Source: Cycas panzhihuaensis
Taxonomy: Eukaryota > Cycadophyta
Length of the DNA stretch: 64,000 nt
Direction of reading: 5' to 3'
Assembly: GCA_023213395.1 (NCBI GenBank)
Contig: CM041465.1
Coordinates: forward strand, 30,139,741 to 30,203,740
The position numbers and the translations under genes are program-made. A model generated the notes under the pieces. The model was not told the DNA's origin, ran no database searches, and worked only from the letters and a program-made list of their open reading frames with translations. Below, one piece after another: positions 33,085-45,098 of this stretch. Positions within the stretch are counted from its first letter, which is position 1. Every line of letters starts with the position of its first letter.

Positions 33085-34311
33085 GAGACTTCTTGAATTT
33101 GCATTGTCTTGATCTTGGAATTGTCTTGAAAATAATGTCTTACTTCGATCTTCATCTTCATTCCTGCAGTGATATCCTTGTAGTAGTTTTTGAGAGTAGT
33201 GGTCTTTGAACTTGACTTTCTTCATCTTCATGTGCAACATCGAATCCTTTGCCCTACAAATGGTGTAGTAGATCATAATTGGTCCAACTTGAGCTCGATG
33301 TAGATCTGACAAGTAATCATGTAGGTAATCATCAAAAGTATCTTGAAATTCAAAGTTTATATCAAGCATGTCTTCAATCATTGTTTCAATCACCTGTTTG
33401 CCTTCATTTTCTTCAACATGTAAACAATTAACATTAATTGAGCCAACATCAAAATTTGAAGGTAAGACATCAAAAGTAGAATCAACATCACTTGAAAAAT
33501 GAGCATCAACATCATGTATGAGTTCTCCCTCTTGATTAGTATGTCCAACAACAATTCTTTTAGCTTCTGGAGCAGAGTCTTCATCAACTTGTGAACAATT
33601 CAAATTTGAACCAATGGTCAAATCAGGAATTGAGTTTGTATCAACAGGTTTATCTTCAACAGAACAAACAAATTTGGATTCATCCTCCCCTAAAACAGTA
33701 AATTCTTCTAGAGAAACTTCTATTGCATGATCAGAATATTCAGTATTCAGTTCATCAATCTTAGTATGCTCAATGAACTCATCAGATTCAATAACAAACT
33801 CAATTGTAGTTTCTTCACATTCATCAATAGTCTCATCAATTTCTTGACATACCTTTTTACCTGTGTTATCAGTACTATCTTCATCATCTTCTTTACCTGT
33901 GTTGCAGCCATCAACAGTTTTGTTTGCTTTTTTAAGAGCCTCTTGAGGGCTCTTTTCATACACATCCTTCAAAAGATTCCATGCTTCTTTGGCAATACCA
34001 ACATTATGAATTGTATGAATGAGAAAATGGTAGGAAGAAGGAAGATTATCTTTATCAAATGCAACAAGCATAACATCAATTGTTATTCTATTCTTTTTTC
34101 TAAAACTTATTTTCCCCTTTACATCAATTAAGACAGCATCTTGTCCATCAATGATAAATTTCCATAACTTTTTGCACACAAATATACTTTGCATTTTGAT
34201 TGCCCAATATAGAAAGTTTGTTTCGGTGTATTTAGGTAAGGGAAAAGGAAAATCTGTTAACCAATACTCATTCCTTTTAGGTACAAAAATAATGATGTCG
34301 TCCAACTCCAT
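33043..34311 (-). CDS. E gag-like protein, 422 aa, intact
   Basis: Begins MELDDIIIFVPKRNEYWLTD. Residues ~15-125 resemble copia gag (DUF4219/UBN2-type): FLYWAIKMQSIF, LWKFIIDGQD, AKEAWNLLKDVYEKSPQE. Residues ~130-330 are strongly acidic with repeated short D/E-rich stretches, and the last ~80 are basic (MKMKKVKFKDHYSQKLLQ). There is no CCHC knuckle and no protease. The ORF runs through the polypurine tract and ends 18-20 bases inside U3. The N-terminal part is clearly homologous to the F protein. A likely role is particle assembly or packaging, by family analogy. Being uninterrupted over 1.27 kb in decayed surroundings suggests recent constraint or youth. Confidence 0.8.
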   Translation of the reverse strand: MELDDIIIFVPKRNEYWLTDFPFPLPKYTETNFLYWAIKMQSIFVCKKLWKFIIDGQDAVLIDVKGKISFRKKNRITIDVMLVAFDKDNLPSSYHFLIHTIHNVGIAKEAWNLLKDVYEKSPQEALKKANKTVDGCNTGKEDDEDSTDNTGKKVCQEIDETIDECEETTIEFVIESDEFIEHTKIDELNTEYSDHAIEVSLEEFTVLGEDESKFVCSVEDKPVDTNSIPDLTIGSNLNCSQVDEDSAPEAKRIVVGHTNQEGELIHDVDAHFSSDVDSTFDVLPSNFDVGSINVNCLHVEENEGKQVIETMIEDMLDINFEFQDTFDDYLHDYLSDLHRAQVGPIMIYYTICRAKDSMLHMKMKKVKFKDHYSQKLLQGYHCRNEDEDRSKTLFSRQFQDQDNANSRSLQMCIKGRCQTLEG

Positions 34312-36210
34312 GATGGAAGAATGAATTGATTAAAAGTACATTACCCAAGACTCATGCATCCATTTTAAATTAAAATAACTTCATCAAACCAATAGCGATA
34401 TACCTTAAATCATACTCTAGGTTGTAGTACTCTGAATGAGGATTCTGGCGGTTCAGACGGTTTGCAAAACGGATGCTTGGTTGAAGAGATATGAAGAAAA
34501 GTGTGCAAACATTCCTTGTTGAAGAACATATTGATGTCATTAGAAGATTAGCAGCAGGTCACATTGAGATTCTATATGACCAAAGGTTTAACCACTAGGG
34601 GGCTGGAAGACTTCAAAGTGGATTCCAATTCACTTTATTCTAGATTTGATTTTGCAAAAATAATTAAATCCGCCTAATACACTTTGACATCTGCAAATTC
34701 CAAATGGAGTTTCAAATCAATTAGATTTAACATATAATTTTAAAAAATCAATAACCCTACCTCAAAATTAAACCTACGCAAAATCAATCTTTCCTCTGCA
34801 ACACAAAATTCGTGGCGGTCTTCACTTCAGGCTCATCGACAGATGCAATCTCCACAACTATGACATATCATTATGCGCTTTCCATCAACAGCTAGTTAGG
34901 GTTTACACCTGCAAACCTTCGCTTCATTCTTTTGCATGTAGGTATGTGACTATCCAACGATAATTCCGGGAAACGAGATGTGATTTCAAAGTCGCTTCCA
35001 ACGGTATAATTCGAAGGTCCTCTCTTCTATATTTGGGAGGTACCCATTTACTTATTTTGCAAATCAAAATAGCTCAATTCTTGACAGCTCTTGGCTCCTC
35101 CTATGCCGTGAATCCACTGATGACTTTGCAACCTATTAAAATTGTGTAGAAATTGAGTTCTGAGTGTCGAGATAAGGAGAATTTCTTGAGTTTTATTAAG
35201 GCAGGAAGCTCATTGGTCCCATTGAGCAAGCCAATCTGTGCATCTTCTAGTCTTGGCTCAAAGAGATTCATGAGATTTGGCTCTTCTTCCACGCTTGCGA
35301 CTCTCTCAATCTACTCCATGCATGGTTGGGCTTTCCATGCATGCTTCATATACCTTGAGCTAGGGTTTCTTCATATCTATAGGCACCACTTCCTTAGTAG
35401 CTCTTTATTTACAGACATGCAAACCATCGGTCTTCAACTGGGCAAAAACGTGATTCATAAACTCTGATACGAAGTCAAAAAGGGGACAAATAGAACCACA
35501 TACCTTTTGATCTTCACTACTTTCAAGCAGCATATCAACAGCAGCAGGTTCAACTCCAACAACCTATGATGATAACTCCGTAGTACTCTTTTCCTGCTAT
35601 GACTTATGCATCAATAGCCCTTTCAGAATCATGTCTATGGATAATTACAAGGAGTACGTCCTGCTTCTAATCTATCTTCTCTCAATCTCACTTAATCTTC
35701 TATTTTAATACTTCATAGGGCTTATTCATGCAGCAGCTAGGGTTATACTAAAGTGGTTGACTTCTCTTTACATGCAAGATTTACTCATAACAGAATTTCC
35801 TCTATGAGAAATAATTTCACACAATTTAGGCAATTGATTTCAAATTTCACTAGTCAAATTCTCAACGATTTCCAACACAAACCCTAAAAGGTACAAAACC
35901 TTCACTTCCACCGTACAGAAGTTAATCGCCAACAAATTTAAAATCATTCATGTCATCAATTTTTTGACTTCAGATACTCACACCAACAAATTATCTACAG
36001 GGTAAACCCTAACACAAAAAGTGAACAACATTACCCGATAATAAATCTTCAATCACAGTCACTGACTTGGCACAATTTGTAACAATGATGACCTTAGGGG
36101 CTCACCTTCTAAAATTGGATCCTCAATCCGTTATACAACTCTACGGAGCCACCTCCACACACATCAACAAGATGGTAAACCTACACAACAATGGGCTTAA
36201 CAAGCAACCT
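34312..36210 (-). other. E leader
   Basis: About 1.9 kb between gag start and primer site. A minus-strand 63-codon frame at 35101-35292 (MEEEPNLMNLFEPRLEDAQI...) is not recognised and may be chance. Otherwise no coding signal. Confidence 0.45.
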
Positions 36211-36222
36211 GCTCTGATACCA

Positions 36223-36574
36223 TGTTGAAATATTCAAAAGAGATCATTCAATATCAAGAACAATAGAACAATTATTATGAACATAATGAAGATAGCATTA
36301 ACTCATAATCATAATGTTTACATTATAATGACACCACAACAATAACACCACAATAAACTCCATCTTGATTCAATGTCCTCTACTCTACCTTACTCACTTA
36401 TTTATACGTCATAAGTGAGAATATATAGGATGAGGTGAGTTACATGTGGGACTATTAATCTATAACACAACTAATGACATAACACCTATTAATTGACCAA
36501 TAACCTATTGACCACCTACTTGCACAAATGTACATTACATTAATATTATAATATTGACCCTCTAAAGTCTAATA
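36223..36574 (-). repeat. E 5' LTR (352 bp)
   Basis: TGTTGAAATATTC to AAAGTCTAATA, where the terminal CA has become TA. Minus-strand TATAAATAAG at 36397-36406 is a likely promoter box. The LTR arm of the hairpin here reads CAAATGTACATTA, one change from the 3' copy. Confidence 0.92.
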
Positions 36575-36579
36575 GATTT

Positions 36580-37125
36580 GGGGCCTAAACAAGACCAAAG
36601 AACTAAAAGTGAAGGTCCTCAAGGTTTTTGGGAATTCTAAGTTGGTCATAAATCAAATCAAGGCTTTATGTTCTACTAGATGCAAGGGATTAGAAAACCA
36701 TAGAGAAAGTGCTAGAATTGATCAATTATTTTGAATCTTTCCCAATCTCTTATATCTCTAGAGAAGATAACCAACTAACTAATTCATTGGCAGTTACTAC
36801 CTCTCTTCTAGAAATATGTCTAGTTGGATCCATGAACTATACAATTGAGATCATTTCCAAACCTCGTATCCTCAACAATGTTAGTCAACAGTTGATTAAC
36901 GATGATGACCACCTCTTTTTGCAAAATAAAAGAAAGTATGTTAGTCAACACACTAAGGGATCTCACCCTCCCCTAAACAAAGCAGACGCATTTGATGAAG
37001 TGGGTGATGAACGCACCATTGAAATCAAATCTAACAAAATCCTAAGGAGAATGACAACTTTGGGATCCTTATTTAATGCGAATGATTCTCTAGGAATTAA
37101 GAGAAGAAAGTCTCAAGCCACATAA
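36580..37125 (+). pseudogene. G RNase H remnant
   Basis: Text before 36709 reads KVFGNSKLVINQIKAL, typical of a plant gypsy RNase H. It continues as YFESFPISYISREDNQLTNS and LAVTTSLLEI, with the conserved REDN..ad.La ending. A stop at about 36693 splits it. An unrecognised stretch follows to 37125. The segment sits directly after the E insertion, so RT between protease and RNase H has been lost. Confidence 0.65.
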
Positions 37126-37566
37126 AAGTCTTTGGGGAAGAGTATATCAACTGACCTAGGCATTTAGCAAAAGCTTATGATGATTTACAACAGTCAAACA
37201 CACACCAAGGAGGAATAGGAAGAATTCATTAATACTAGCAAGGAATATACAAATTTTCTTGCTTGGAAATACTAAGACTCAAAGGTTTACAACCCCAAGT
37301 TAATCAAACATGACATCCCAATAAAACCCATGGTCAAATTCTTTTGACATAAGCAATGTCTTTGGGATCCAAGACTTGGAAAGTTAATTTGGACTGAGCT
37401 CAGGAATGTATAGGGTTCTAGGTCAATTCTTCCAATTAGGTTTTTGCAATGGACAATCCCTTAAATTAATTCCAAGGAACCAATATGTACATATGTAAAT
37501 ACTCAAGTAGAAGAATAAGTGCATTCTTATAACCTGTTGGAGGTAATAACAAGCAAGGAGGCCAAA
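37126..37566 (+). other. G 3' internal end
   Basis: No open frame. The sequence ends with the purine-rich AAGCAAGGAGGCCAAA just before the LTR start TGTTACC, a plausible polypurine tract. Confidence 0.45.
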
Positions 37567-38269
37567 TGTTACCTATTGAAGGGTACATACCAAAATTTTT
37601 CAATGAGCTCATTTGATTTATCATTTTTACTTGGTGATGACCTTCTCACCACAAAGACAATCCAAGTAAAAATAGGAAATAAAAGAGATTCTTTCTAAAA
37701 AATTGGAAATAATCGAATGAGTTTTTATTTTTGAATTAAGACAAATTGCCTCACAATTTTCTGTGAGATTATTCACCAACATCCCATAGTCCCGCGCATA
37801 ATAAATGATAAGCTAAAAAGAAACATTGTCAACCACGAGTCGAGGGGAAAGATGGTGCAACTAGGTAATTCTAATCATTGGATTGAGATAACTAAGAACA
37901 TTATATCCGTCCATTAGTAAGGAGCTTGTAGAGAATGATGTGAATTAACAGACAACTCCTAACCATCAGATTAGAGCAACGGATCCAATACTAACCATTG
38001 AGATAAAACAAAGGGAAGGCCTTTAGAGTCAACACTTAGAAATTGTTGAGATGTCGTCTCGCATCCCGCAAGGAAAGCTCACAATGCAATGCAAGTCTCG
38101 CCTAAGGCGTGGGTGCAAGTCTAAATGAATGATGACTCCATCCTACATCCCATGTCCTGTGATCAGAAGAACGAAGTCCCAAATCTCAACTAAAGCATGC
38201 TAGTGCAGGTGTGGTCCCCACCATGATGAGGCAAATTTTCACTAGTTCAAGGCATATTTGCATTAACTC

Positions 38270-38684
38270 TGCAATGATCCGATCCACGAGTTGCACTCAA
38301 GAACACATTGGGAGTATTTGGGAGCTCAAAAGATCCTTTATTATAAATTTAGAAGCACAAATACATCAATGGAGAGTAAGAAAGCTTAATGATCACCAAA
38401 AACGAAATGTACTCTTGTACAATCTTAGAAGATAATAAGATATCATGAGTGTTTATTTTACAATTGTTTGGCCTTATATAGACAAAAATGGCCGCTAACT
38501 CTAACATCCTATTGGCGGCCTCATGGGCCCTCCAATCCCATTAGTGGAGATACGTACTTGGTGCACACGAATAAACAATTGTCCTTAACCCTCTCTTCCT
38601 TAATCAAGTGGCTATGGTTTAGCCTTGACCTTCTCCAAGCAACCGAATGTTCTTATGCCACTAACCTTGGAATGTTACTTAATA
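38270..38684 (-). repeat. H 3' LTR (about 415 bp)
   Basis: TGCAATGATCCGATCC ... GTTACTTAATA, followed by the complement of a purine stretch. A minus-strand TATATAAGG-type box is near 38475. Confidence 0.88.
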
Positions 38685-38737
38685 GGTCCCACTCCTTGAG
38701 ATACTTTGTCCCCAAAACGCTGGAGGTATGGATGTTG

Positions 38738-39781
38738 CTAGATAAATTCTTCTGGCTCCCATATTGCTTCATCAGGGTCACAACTAGCCCACTGCAGCAA
38801 GTACTCAGAAATGGTTCTATTCAGAAGATGGCGTTGGTGAGAAGCTAGAATGCCCACTAGAGGGATCATAAGGATTGTTTCTTCATGGAGGATGGGAAGG
38901 GTTGTTTGAGGGATATCAACTTTTCCGAGATATTTCTTTAAGCATGACACATGAAAAACATTGTGAATTCTGGAGTACGGGGGAAGGTTCAGGGCATAGG
39001 CGACTTCACCAATTCTTTGAAGAACTTTGTAGGGACCGTAATAACAAGGGCTTAGCTTGTGGGATTTCTTATGGCATAGGGATTATTTCTAATAGGGTTG
39101 AAGATGAAGGAAGACCAAATCACCCATAACAAATACTCTCTCAGAGCGGTGGTGGTCAGCCAATTGCTTCATTTGGATTTGATTCATTGCTAGATTTTGC
39201 TTAAGAGTGTGTAAAATTTAATCCATGTTTTGCAATTTTTGTTGTGCTCTGGTTGTTCGAAGATTGGTAGCCAATGTGTGGTCTGGTGACAGGAGATATC
39301 CATAAAGAGCCATAAATGGGGTCATTCCAATGGAAGATTAATGGGAAGAGTTATACCGATATTCTGCTAGTGCCAACCAAGAAGTCCAATGATTTTGATG
39401 GTCTAATACAAAACAACGTAGGTATTTTTCCAATGTTTTATTGAGGGCCTCTAACTGTCCATCAATTTGGGGATGATACGATGAGCTCAGGTTAAAAGAA
39501 GTGCTAGATGCTCGAAAAAGGTCTTGCCAAGATGTGCTCGTGAATTTTGGATCACAGTCAAATATGATGGTAGATGGGAAGCCATGAAGACGAAAGATAA
39601 ATTGGATGTAGAGATCAGCCAGTCGGGGGGCTTTGTATGTTGTATGAATTGGTAGGAAGTGAGCATATTTGGTCAAGCGGTCAATGATGACCCTAATTGA
39701 GTCGTAACTTGCGGATAATGGTAGCCCAATAATAAAATCCATGGCAATGTCTTGCCATTTACCTTGGGGGATTTTCAACAA
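38738..39781 (-). pseudogene. H integrase and chromodomain (broken)
   Basis: Integrase core on the minus strand, 39781-39338: GKWQDIAMDFIIGLP has the first catalytic Asp, IIFDCDPKF the second, YHPQIDGQLEALNKTLE the Glu. Downstream, 38950-38738 reads MSCLKKYLGK, the usual end of the integrase, then a chromodomain, NRTISEYLLQWASCDPDEAI followed by WEPEEF. Chromodomains bind modified histones and steer integration to heterochromatin. Frames between the two parts are broken. Confidence 0.85.
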
Positions 39782-39789
39782 TTAAAGGA

Positions 39790-41671
39790 GGCCAGGTTGG
39801 GCTTTGGTCTCAATCCTATTCTGTTGGCACGTTTCACATTCTGAGACATACATGAGGATGGTGGACTTCATGTGGGGCCAATAGAAGTCTGAACGAATTC
39901 GGCAGTATGTTTTATCAAACCCTGAGTGACCGCCAAGGGGGCTATTGTGGTATTCAGCTAGGATGCAGGGGATGAATGGTGATCCTTGATGGACAAAAAA
40001 GCAATTTTGATATAGAAGGTGATTATTATGCAGAGTCTAATGTTTATGATTCTAGGCTTTATTGGCCCATGTGGCAAAATCAGCGTGGGATTCGTTATCA
40101 TGGACAAGGTCATCCAGCCAAAAGGTTGGAGAAAGGAGATGGCTTGAATGGTTGGGTCTGTTAGAAGACAAGAAAGAACATCTGCAACAACATTATCTTT
40201 GCCCTTTTTATAAGCGATGGTGAAGTTGAAAACTTGAAGTCTGTCAACCCACTTGGCCTATTCCTCTGACAAAATTGGTTGGTCTAGTAAGCACTAGAGG
40301 TTATGATGGTCAATTAGAATGGTGAACTTGGATTCAATTAGATATTGGTGCCACTTATCCATTGCATGAAGAATAGCTCTCATTTCCTTTTGATATGTTG
40401 AGAGGCGACACTTATGGTCTTTGAACTTCTAGCTTTCAAATGCAATAAGATGGAAATTCTGCATAAAAATAGCTCCTATCCCAACTCTAAAGGCATCACA
40501 TTCTATCTAAAAGGGTTGTGAAAAATCAGGGGTGGTGAGGACTAGCGTAGAGGACATGAGCATTTTCAGGTGGTTGAAAGCATTGATAATGCTAGGTGAC
40601 CATTGGAATGAATCTTTGCATAGCAAGTTTGTTAAGGGGCTACTATAGAGGCATATTTTTTGACAAAACGACGATAAAATCCTATCAATCTAAGGAAAGC
40701 CCGTAATTGTGTGAGGTTTTTCGATGTGGGCCATTATATGATGACAAACATTTTGTCAAAGTCAACTTAGACTCCTTCCATGGAGATGATGTGCCCTAGG
40801 TATTGTAATTTAGTTTTGCCAAATTCACATTTGTACATTTTGGCATACAATTGGTTTTATTCAAGAATCTGTAAGGCAGACTCCAAATGATGGACATGGA
40901 GGGCCATAGTAGTACTATAGATGAGGATATCATCAAAGAAAACAAGGATGAATTTTCAAAGGTAGGGTGCAAAAATTTTATTCATCAGGGCTTGGAAGGT
41001 AGTAGGGGCATTGCATAATCCAAAGGGCATGACTTGGAATTCAAAATGTCCATGTTGGGTTCGAAAAGTCATTTTATGCTTGTCCTCAAGTGCGATAGGA
41101 ATTTGATAATACCCTAATTATATGTCAAGTCTTGAGAAGAACATGGCCCCATGGATTTCGTCCAACATGTCATCAATTCGAGGGGTTGGGAAATTGTTCT
41201 TAATGGTGAGTTTATTTAGTTCTCGATAATCAATGCAGAGCCAAAAGAAGCCATCGTTTTTTCAAACAAGTACAATCAATGCGATGTAAGGGCTCTTACT
41301 GGGTTGGATGATGCCTATATATCCAGAAGTTCAGTTGTGATACGCTCAATTTCATTTTTTTGAAACTATGAGTTTCGATATGGATAAAGGCTAATGGAGT
41401 TGTGTGGGTGTTTTAGTTCAATGGTGTGGTGGAATCCACGATCGAGGGGAAGGCTTCCTAGTAGAGGATCAAAAACAAACAAGTACTTAATGAGGATTGG
41501 TTGGATATCTAGATGAACCTCTGGTTGTGGTTGAATGTTGTTGATTCTAACAATATACCCAAGATTCCCATTAAATTGCCTACTCATTTGTTTAGGAGAG
41601 ATCAATTTGTTTGGCAGGGACCGGAGACTATACAATTTGTGAGTTTGTCCAAATTGGTCTTTAAACATCAT
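39790..41671 (-). pseudogene. H reverse transcriptase and RNase H (broken)
   Basis: The RT start lies at 41671-41366, with FDPLLGSLPLDRGFHHTIEL and PYRNS. The catalytic block FILVFFDDILIYS reads on the minus strand at about 40960-40920, with both Asp residues kept. RNase H text (MRAILHAMDKWHQYLIESKF) lies near 40400-40320. Stops and shifts occur between these blocks. The integrase zinc-binding zone falls about 39960-39800. Confidence 0.8.
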
Positions 41672-41716
41672 AAAGGGATTGTTTGGAGAGTTGTTGGTAC
41701 TATAAGTGCCTAAGGT

Positions 41717-41992
41717 CTAGAGCCATTGGATGCCAAGGATCGTGTCTAACCCTCCAAAAGATAAAGCATAAAAGTCAAATCGGAGGTGATAAGTGCCAAT
41801 TTGAACTTGAAGATTACGAATAACCCTAGCACAGTGGAGACTATAATGGCCAGGTACAAAGCAATTGAATCCTATTTTTGATTCAATATATAGGTTCAAC
41901 TGCTTGGCAACTGCAATATCAAGGAAGTTTAGTGACATGCCACCATCGATCAAGATTGTAATGGGGGTCTTCCTTAAGTCCCTCTTACACAT
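41717..41992 (-). pseudogene. H protease
   Basis: A 91-codon open piece: ITILIDGGMSLNFLD is the retropepsin active site with DSG written DGG, and GGLDTILGIQWL is the usual C-terminal motif of this family. It joins the RT frame downstream through a stop. Confidence 0.8.
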
Positions 41993-41999
41993 AATGGGT

Positions 42000-43125
42000 C
42001 AAGACAGGTAGAAGAGGAAACAGCGAATAGGGAAGGTTCAGGGGCAAGTTTAGGTTCTAGTGGGAGAGGGGATTCCAGGAGGGGCTCTTCTCCAATCTCA
42101 TCTTTTGAATCAGAGTCAAGGTCGATGGTAAATATTACTTTTCTAGCTTTGCAAAATCTACCATGCCCGTTGAACCATTTTTCTGCGCACTGAGTGCAAA
42201 GGCCAGCTGCCCAGCGCCTGTGTGCCTCCGAAGTGGGAACCCTTGCTGATGAGGTTTTTATTGGGGGACGTTTTGTTGGTCATTCTGTTGATTGTCCTGT
42301 GTAGTCGTCTGCTCGGAAACTTGGGGGCCTGTAAGGATCTGATTACCTTGGGCACTTGGACCATGTTGATTCTCTTCTAAAGTCGGCTTTTCGTTTTGCT
42401 GCAAATTCTACTTCACCGCCTTAACTGCACTAATAGCGTCCCTAACGTTGGGGGGAGAGACAATCTTGAGTCACATTTGTATCTGGTCTTTAGTCCAACT
42501 ACATAGGTTTCAATGAGTGTCTACTTATCAAAATGCTAAGCTACTCAACTGTGAATGGCTTGAAATTCATCTGTATATGCTTCAACTGAGGTAGATTGTC
42601 CTAGTCGAGTCCACTGACTAAAAAATGATTGATTCCAAATTTCTTCGTACTATTCAAAAGAGCATTTGTAGAAGACATCCCATGTTTGGTTTGCGTGATA
42701 TTCCCAAGCCCACCAATTATACCAATGGTGTGCTTTGCCTTCCAAGTGAATGGAAGCAAATGTCAATTAATCTACCTGGGACATCGGGTTAAGCATGAAG
42801 TAAGAGTCCAACTTGCTAATCCAGACGCGAGCAACATCTTTGTTGAGGTCTGGATCAAAGATGGGTATATTGATTTTGTGATTGAAAGTTGGTTGACAAA
42901 CAAACTGAGGGGGTGGGGCTCCACCCTAAGAAGTTCCGCCTTGGGAGGTGTTAGACGTAGCTGTCGATGAGAGATGAGGGAGTTGTGTACTGAAGGCTTG
43001 AAATTGTTGTGCCATATTGGTGATTTGCCCTGATAAGTCTGTGAAATTCTTGTTCAGCTCCGCTCTGAGTGAAGTGACATCAATTTCCAATGCAAAAATA
43101 TGCTCGCCTTAGGTGGATGGTGCCA
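42000..43125 (-). pseudogene. H gag (broken)
   Basis: Minus-strand positions between protease and leader. Only short frames remain, and position is the main evidence. The expected start lies near 43125, where a minus-strand ATG opens MMAPST. Confidence 0.5.
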
Positions 43126-44289
43126 TCATGTAAATCAACAAGAAAGGGTTATGACAAAGTGGGATGTAGCAAGAAGAAGGGGATAGTAGAAGCGGGAGAG
43201 GCTAGATAGAATAGGAGTTTTTAAAGAAGTAGAGATGTATGAGAAAAGGGACAAGAGAGGGGGGAAACAAGGCATTAGGGTGTCAATAGAGTGTTGGCCC
43301 CAAATTTTAAGCAAATAAAGTCACCTGGTGCACTAAGATGAGTGCGAAAAGCTCATCAAAATGAGGGAGGTGGGATGTAATTTTCTCCAAAATTTGATGG
43401 TTAAAACTGACCAAGTGAATCTTTGTTAGCACAACATGCTGATTAAAATGGGATAGGTGAATTTTAATGTCAGCTTTGAAGCCGTGGACATTTTACTTTT
43501 TGCAACGATTACAACAATTCAGGTTATTTCAGATTCTGACTAGGTATTGAAAAAGTTATCGCCTTCTTTTTGCATGAATAGCAACAAATCAACAGAATCG
43601 ATAGACTCAATTTCATTGTGCAGCAGGAACATTCAAATGAGATTTACCAGACTCTAACTCAGGGATTGCTTGGCTCTGTAGGCCTTGCGATAAACTTCTC
43701 AGTTTGTTCTATAACTTGACCCAATATCTCAAGGCACTACCTACAAAGGAAAGACCATCTCTGTAAGGTCTACAATCATGCAGAGGTGTTCGCGCAAAGT
43801 GACTTACGGGCGCTAACCGCTAACCTATGCACCACAAAGGACAAAGGGTTAAAGGGTTACCTATTCTGAGCAAGGAAGGGGAAACCTAGAAGGGTCCTCC
43901 TATATAACCGAGGGCACATGGAAGCTCAATTCTGTATACAAGTTGTGTCTAATGCTTGGTTCAACGAAGTTAACCGAAGTCCTTCATGCAAGGGCAGAAA
44001 AGCCATAGTTTGCTTAGCTGAAAACAAAAAATCCTCCGCGATCTTTAGAAACCCCCAGAACAGGGTCTCTACCCATGGCGGATAGCTGCCACGTAGAGTT
44101 ATCTACCGAAAACTAAGGGAGGAGCAAGAGGGAAAGGAAAGGGTAGTTGCCAAGTAGCATTGTCTACCCTTTAACAAAACTAAAATGACAGAAATGAAAA
44201 CAGAAAGGGAAGGGTTACAAGAGTCACTGAGGGAAAAAAGTTTTCCCTTCTTCTTCGCTTCTGATTGCTCCGCAGGGTTCTCAAGCCTC
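43126..44289 (-). other. H leader
   Basis: Non-coding stretch between the gag start and the primer site. No motif seen. Confidence 0.45.
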
Positions 44290-44303
44290 GCTCTGATACC
44301 ACT

Positions 44304-44716
44304 TGCGACGATCTGATCCACAAGTTGCACTCAAGAACACCTTGGGAGTATTTGAGAGTTCAAAAGATCCTTTATTATAAATTCAGAAGCACAAATACAT
44401 CAATGGAGAGCAAGAAAGCTTAATGATCACCAAAAAGGAAATGTACTCCCGTACAATCTCAGAAGATAATAAGATAGCATGAGTGTTCCTTTTATAATTG
44501 TGTGGCCTTATATAGGCAAAAATGGCCGCTAACTCTAACATCCTATTGGCGGCCCCATGGACCCTCCAATCCCCTTGGTGGAGATATGTAGTTGGTGCAC
44601 ATGAATTAACAATTGTCCTTAACCTTCTTTTCCTTAATCAAGCAGTTGTGCTTTAGCCTTGACCTTCTCCATGCGATCGAATGCTCGTGCCGCTAACCTT
44701 GGAATGTTACTTAAAA
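44304..44716 (-). repeat. H 5' LTR (413 bp)
   Basis: TGCGACGATCTGATCC ... GTTACTTAAAA. Minus-strand CCTATATAAG at 44507-44516 is a good TATA box. Confidence 0.9.
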
Positions 44717-45098
44717 AATTCCCCCACTTAACTTGTTGATTATCCCACTAATCCTACATCCATTACTTTCAGCAAAAGAATTTAATTCACCCATCTCCCT
44801 TCCTTTTTGCTCTATTGAATACGTCAACCATTTCACCCCTCCAACTCGTTCATTGATCGTCTCATTATTACACCTAGTGGACCCTAAAAATTCTTGGAGT
44901 TTCCATAAGTGACAAATCTCTATTAATACACAAGCAACGACAAGAAGACTATCTCACAAGTAAATGTTTTAACTTTATGCACTACTCCTTGTGTTTTAAT
45001 CTTGCCTATTTAGTGTTGCTTGCTCCCTATGCTTTCCCTTCTTTCTTGTTAGCCCAAATAGGTATTTAGGATGGAAGACTAAAGACCTTTCAACTCAA

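Larger units (their letters stand above)
32711..36574 (-). mobile_element. Element E: gag-only LTR retrotransposon
   Basis: LTRs 32711-33063 and 36223-36574, perfect target duplication GATTT (32706-32710 and 36575-36579), primer-site complement GCTCTGATACCA at 36211-36222, polypurine complement CCTCCCC at 33064-33070. The only coding region is a 422-codon gag-like ORF, uninterrupted. No protease, integrase or RT. This is the layout described for TR-GAG elements. It would need a partner's enzymes. LTR divergence looks like roughly 5-7% by eye. Confidence 0.92.
38270..44716 (-). mobile_element. Element H: Ty3/gypsy chromovirus, decayed
   Basis: LTRs 38270-38684 and 44304-44716, flanks AACTC (38265-38269) and AATTC (44717-44721), a target duplication with one change. 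Primer-site complement GCTCTGATACCA is at 44290-44301. On the minus strand the order is gag, protease, RT, RNase H, integrase, chromodomain, which defines a chromovirus. Frames are interrupted throughout. Confidence 0.92.

Noticed and set aside
33727-34131. 134-codon plus-strand frame
   Set aside because: Antisense shadow of the E gag ORF; hydrophobic because the sense strand is acidic and lysine-rich.
38640-38720. PPT-loop hairpin in H
   Set aside because: Looked for the same arrangement as in the copia elements; only chance matches of 5-6 bases were seen.
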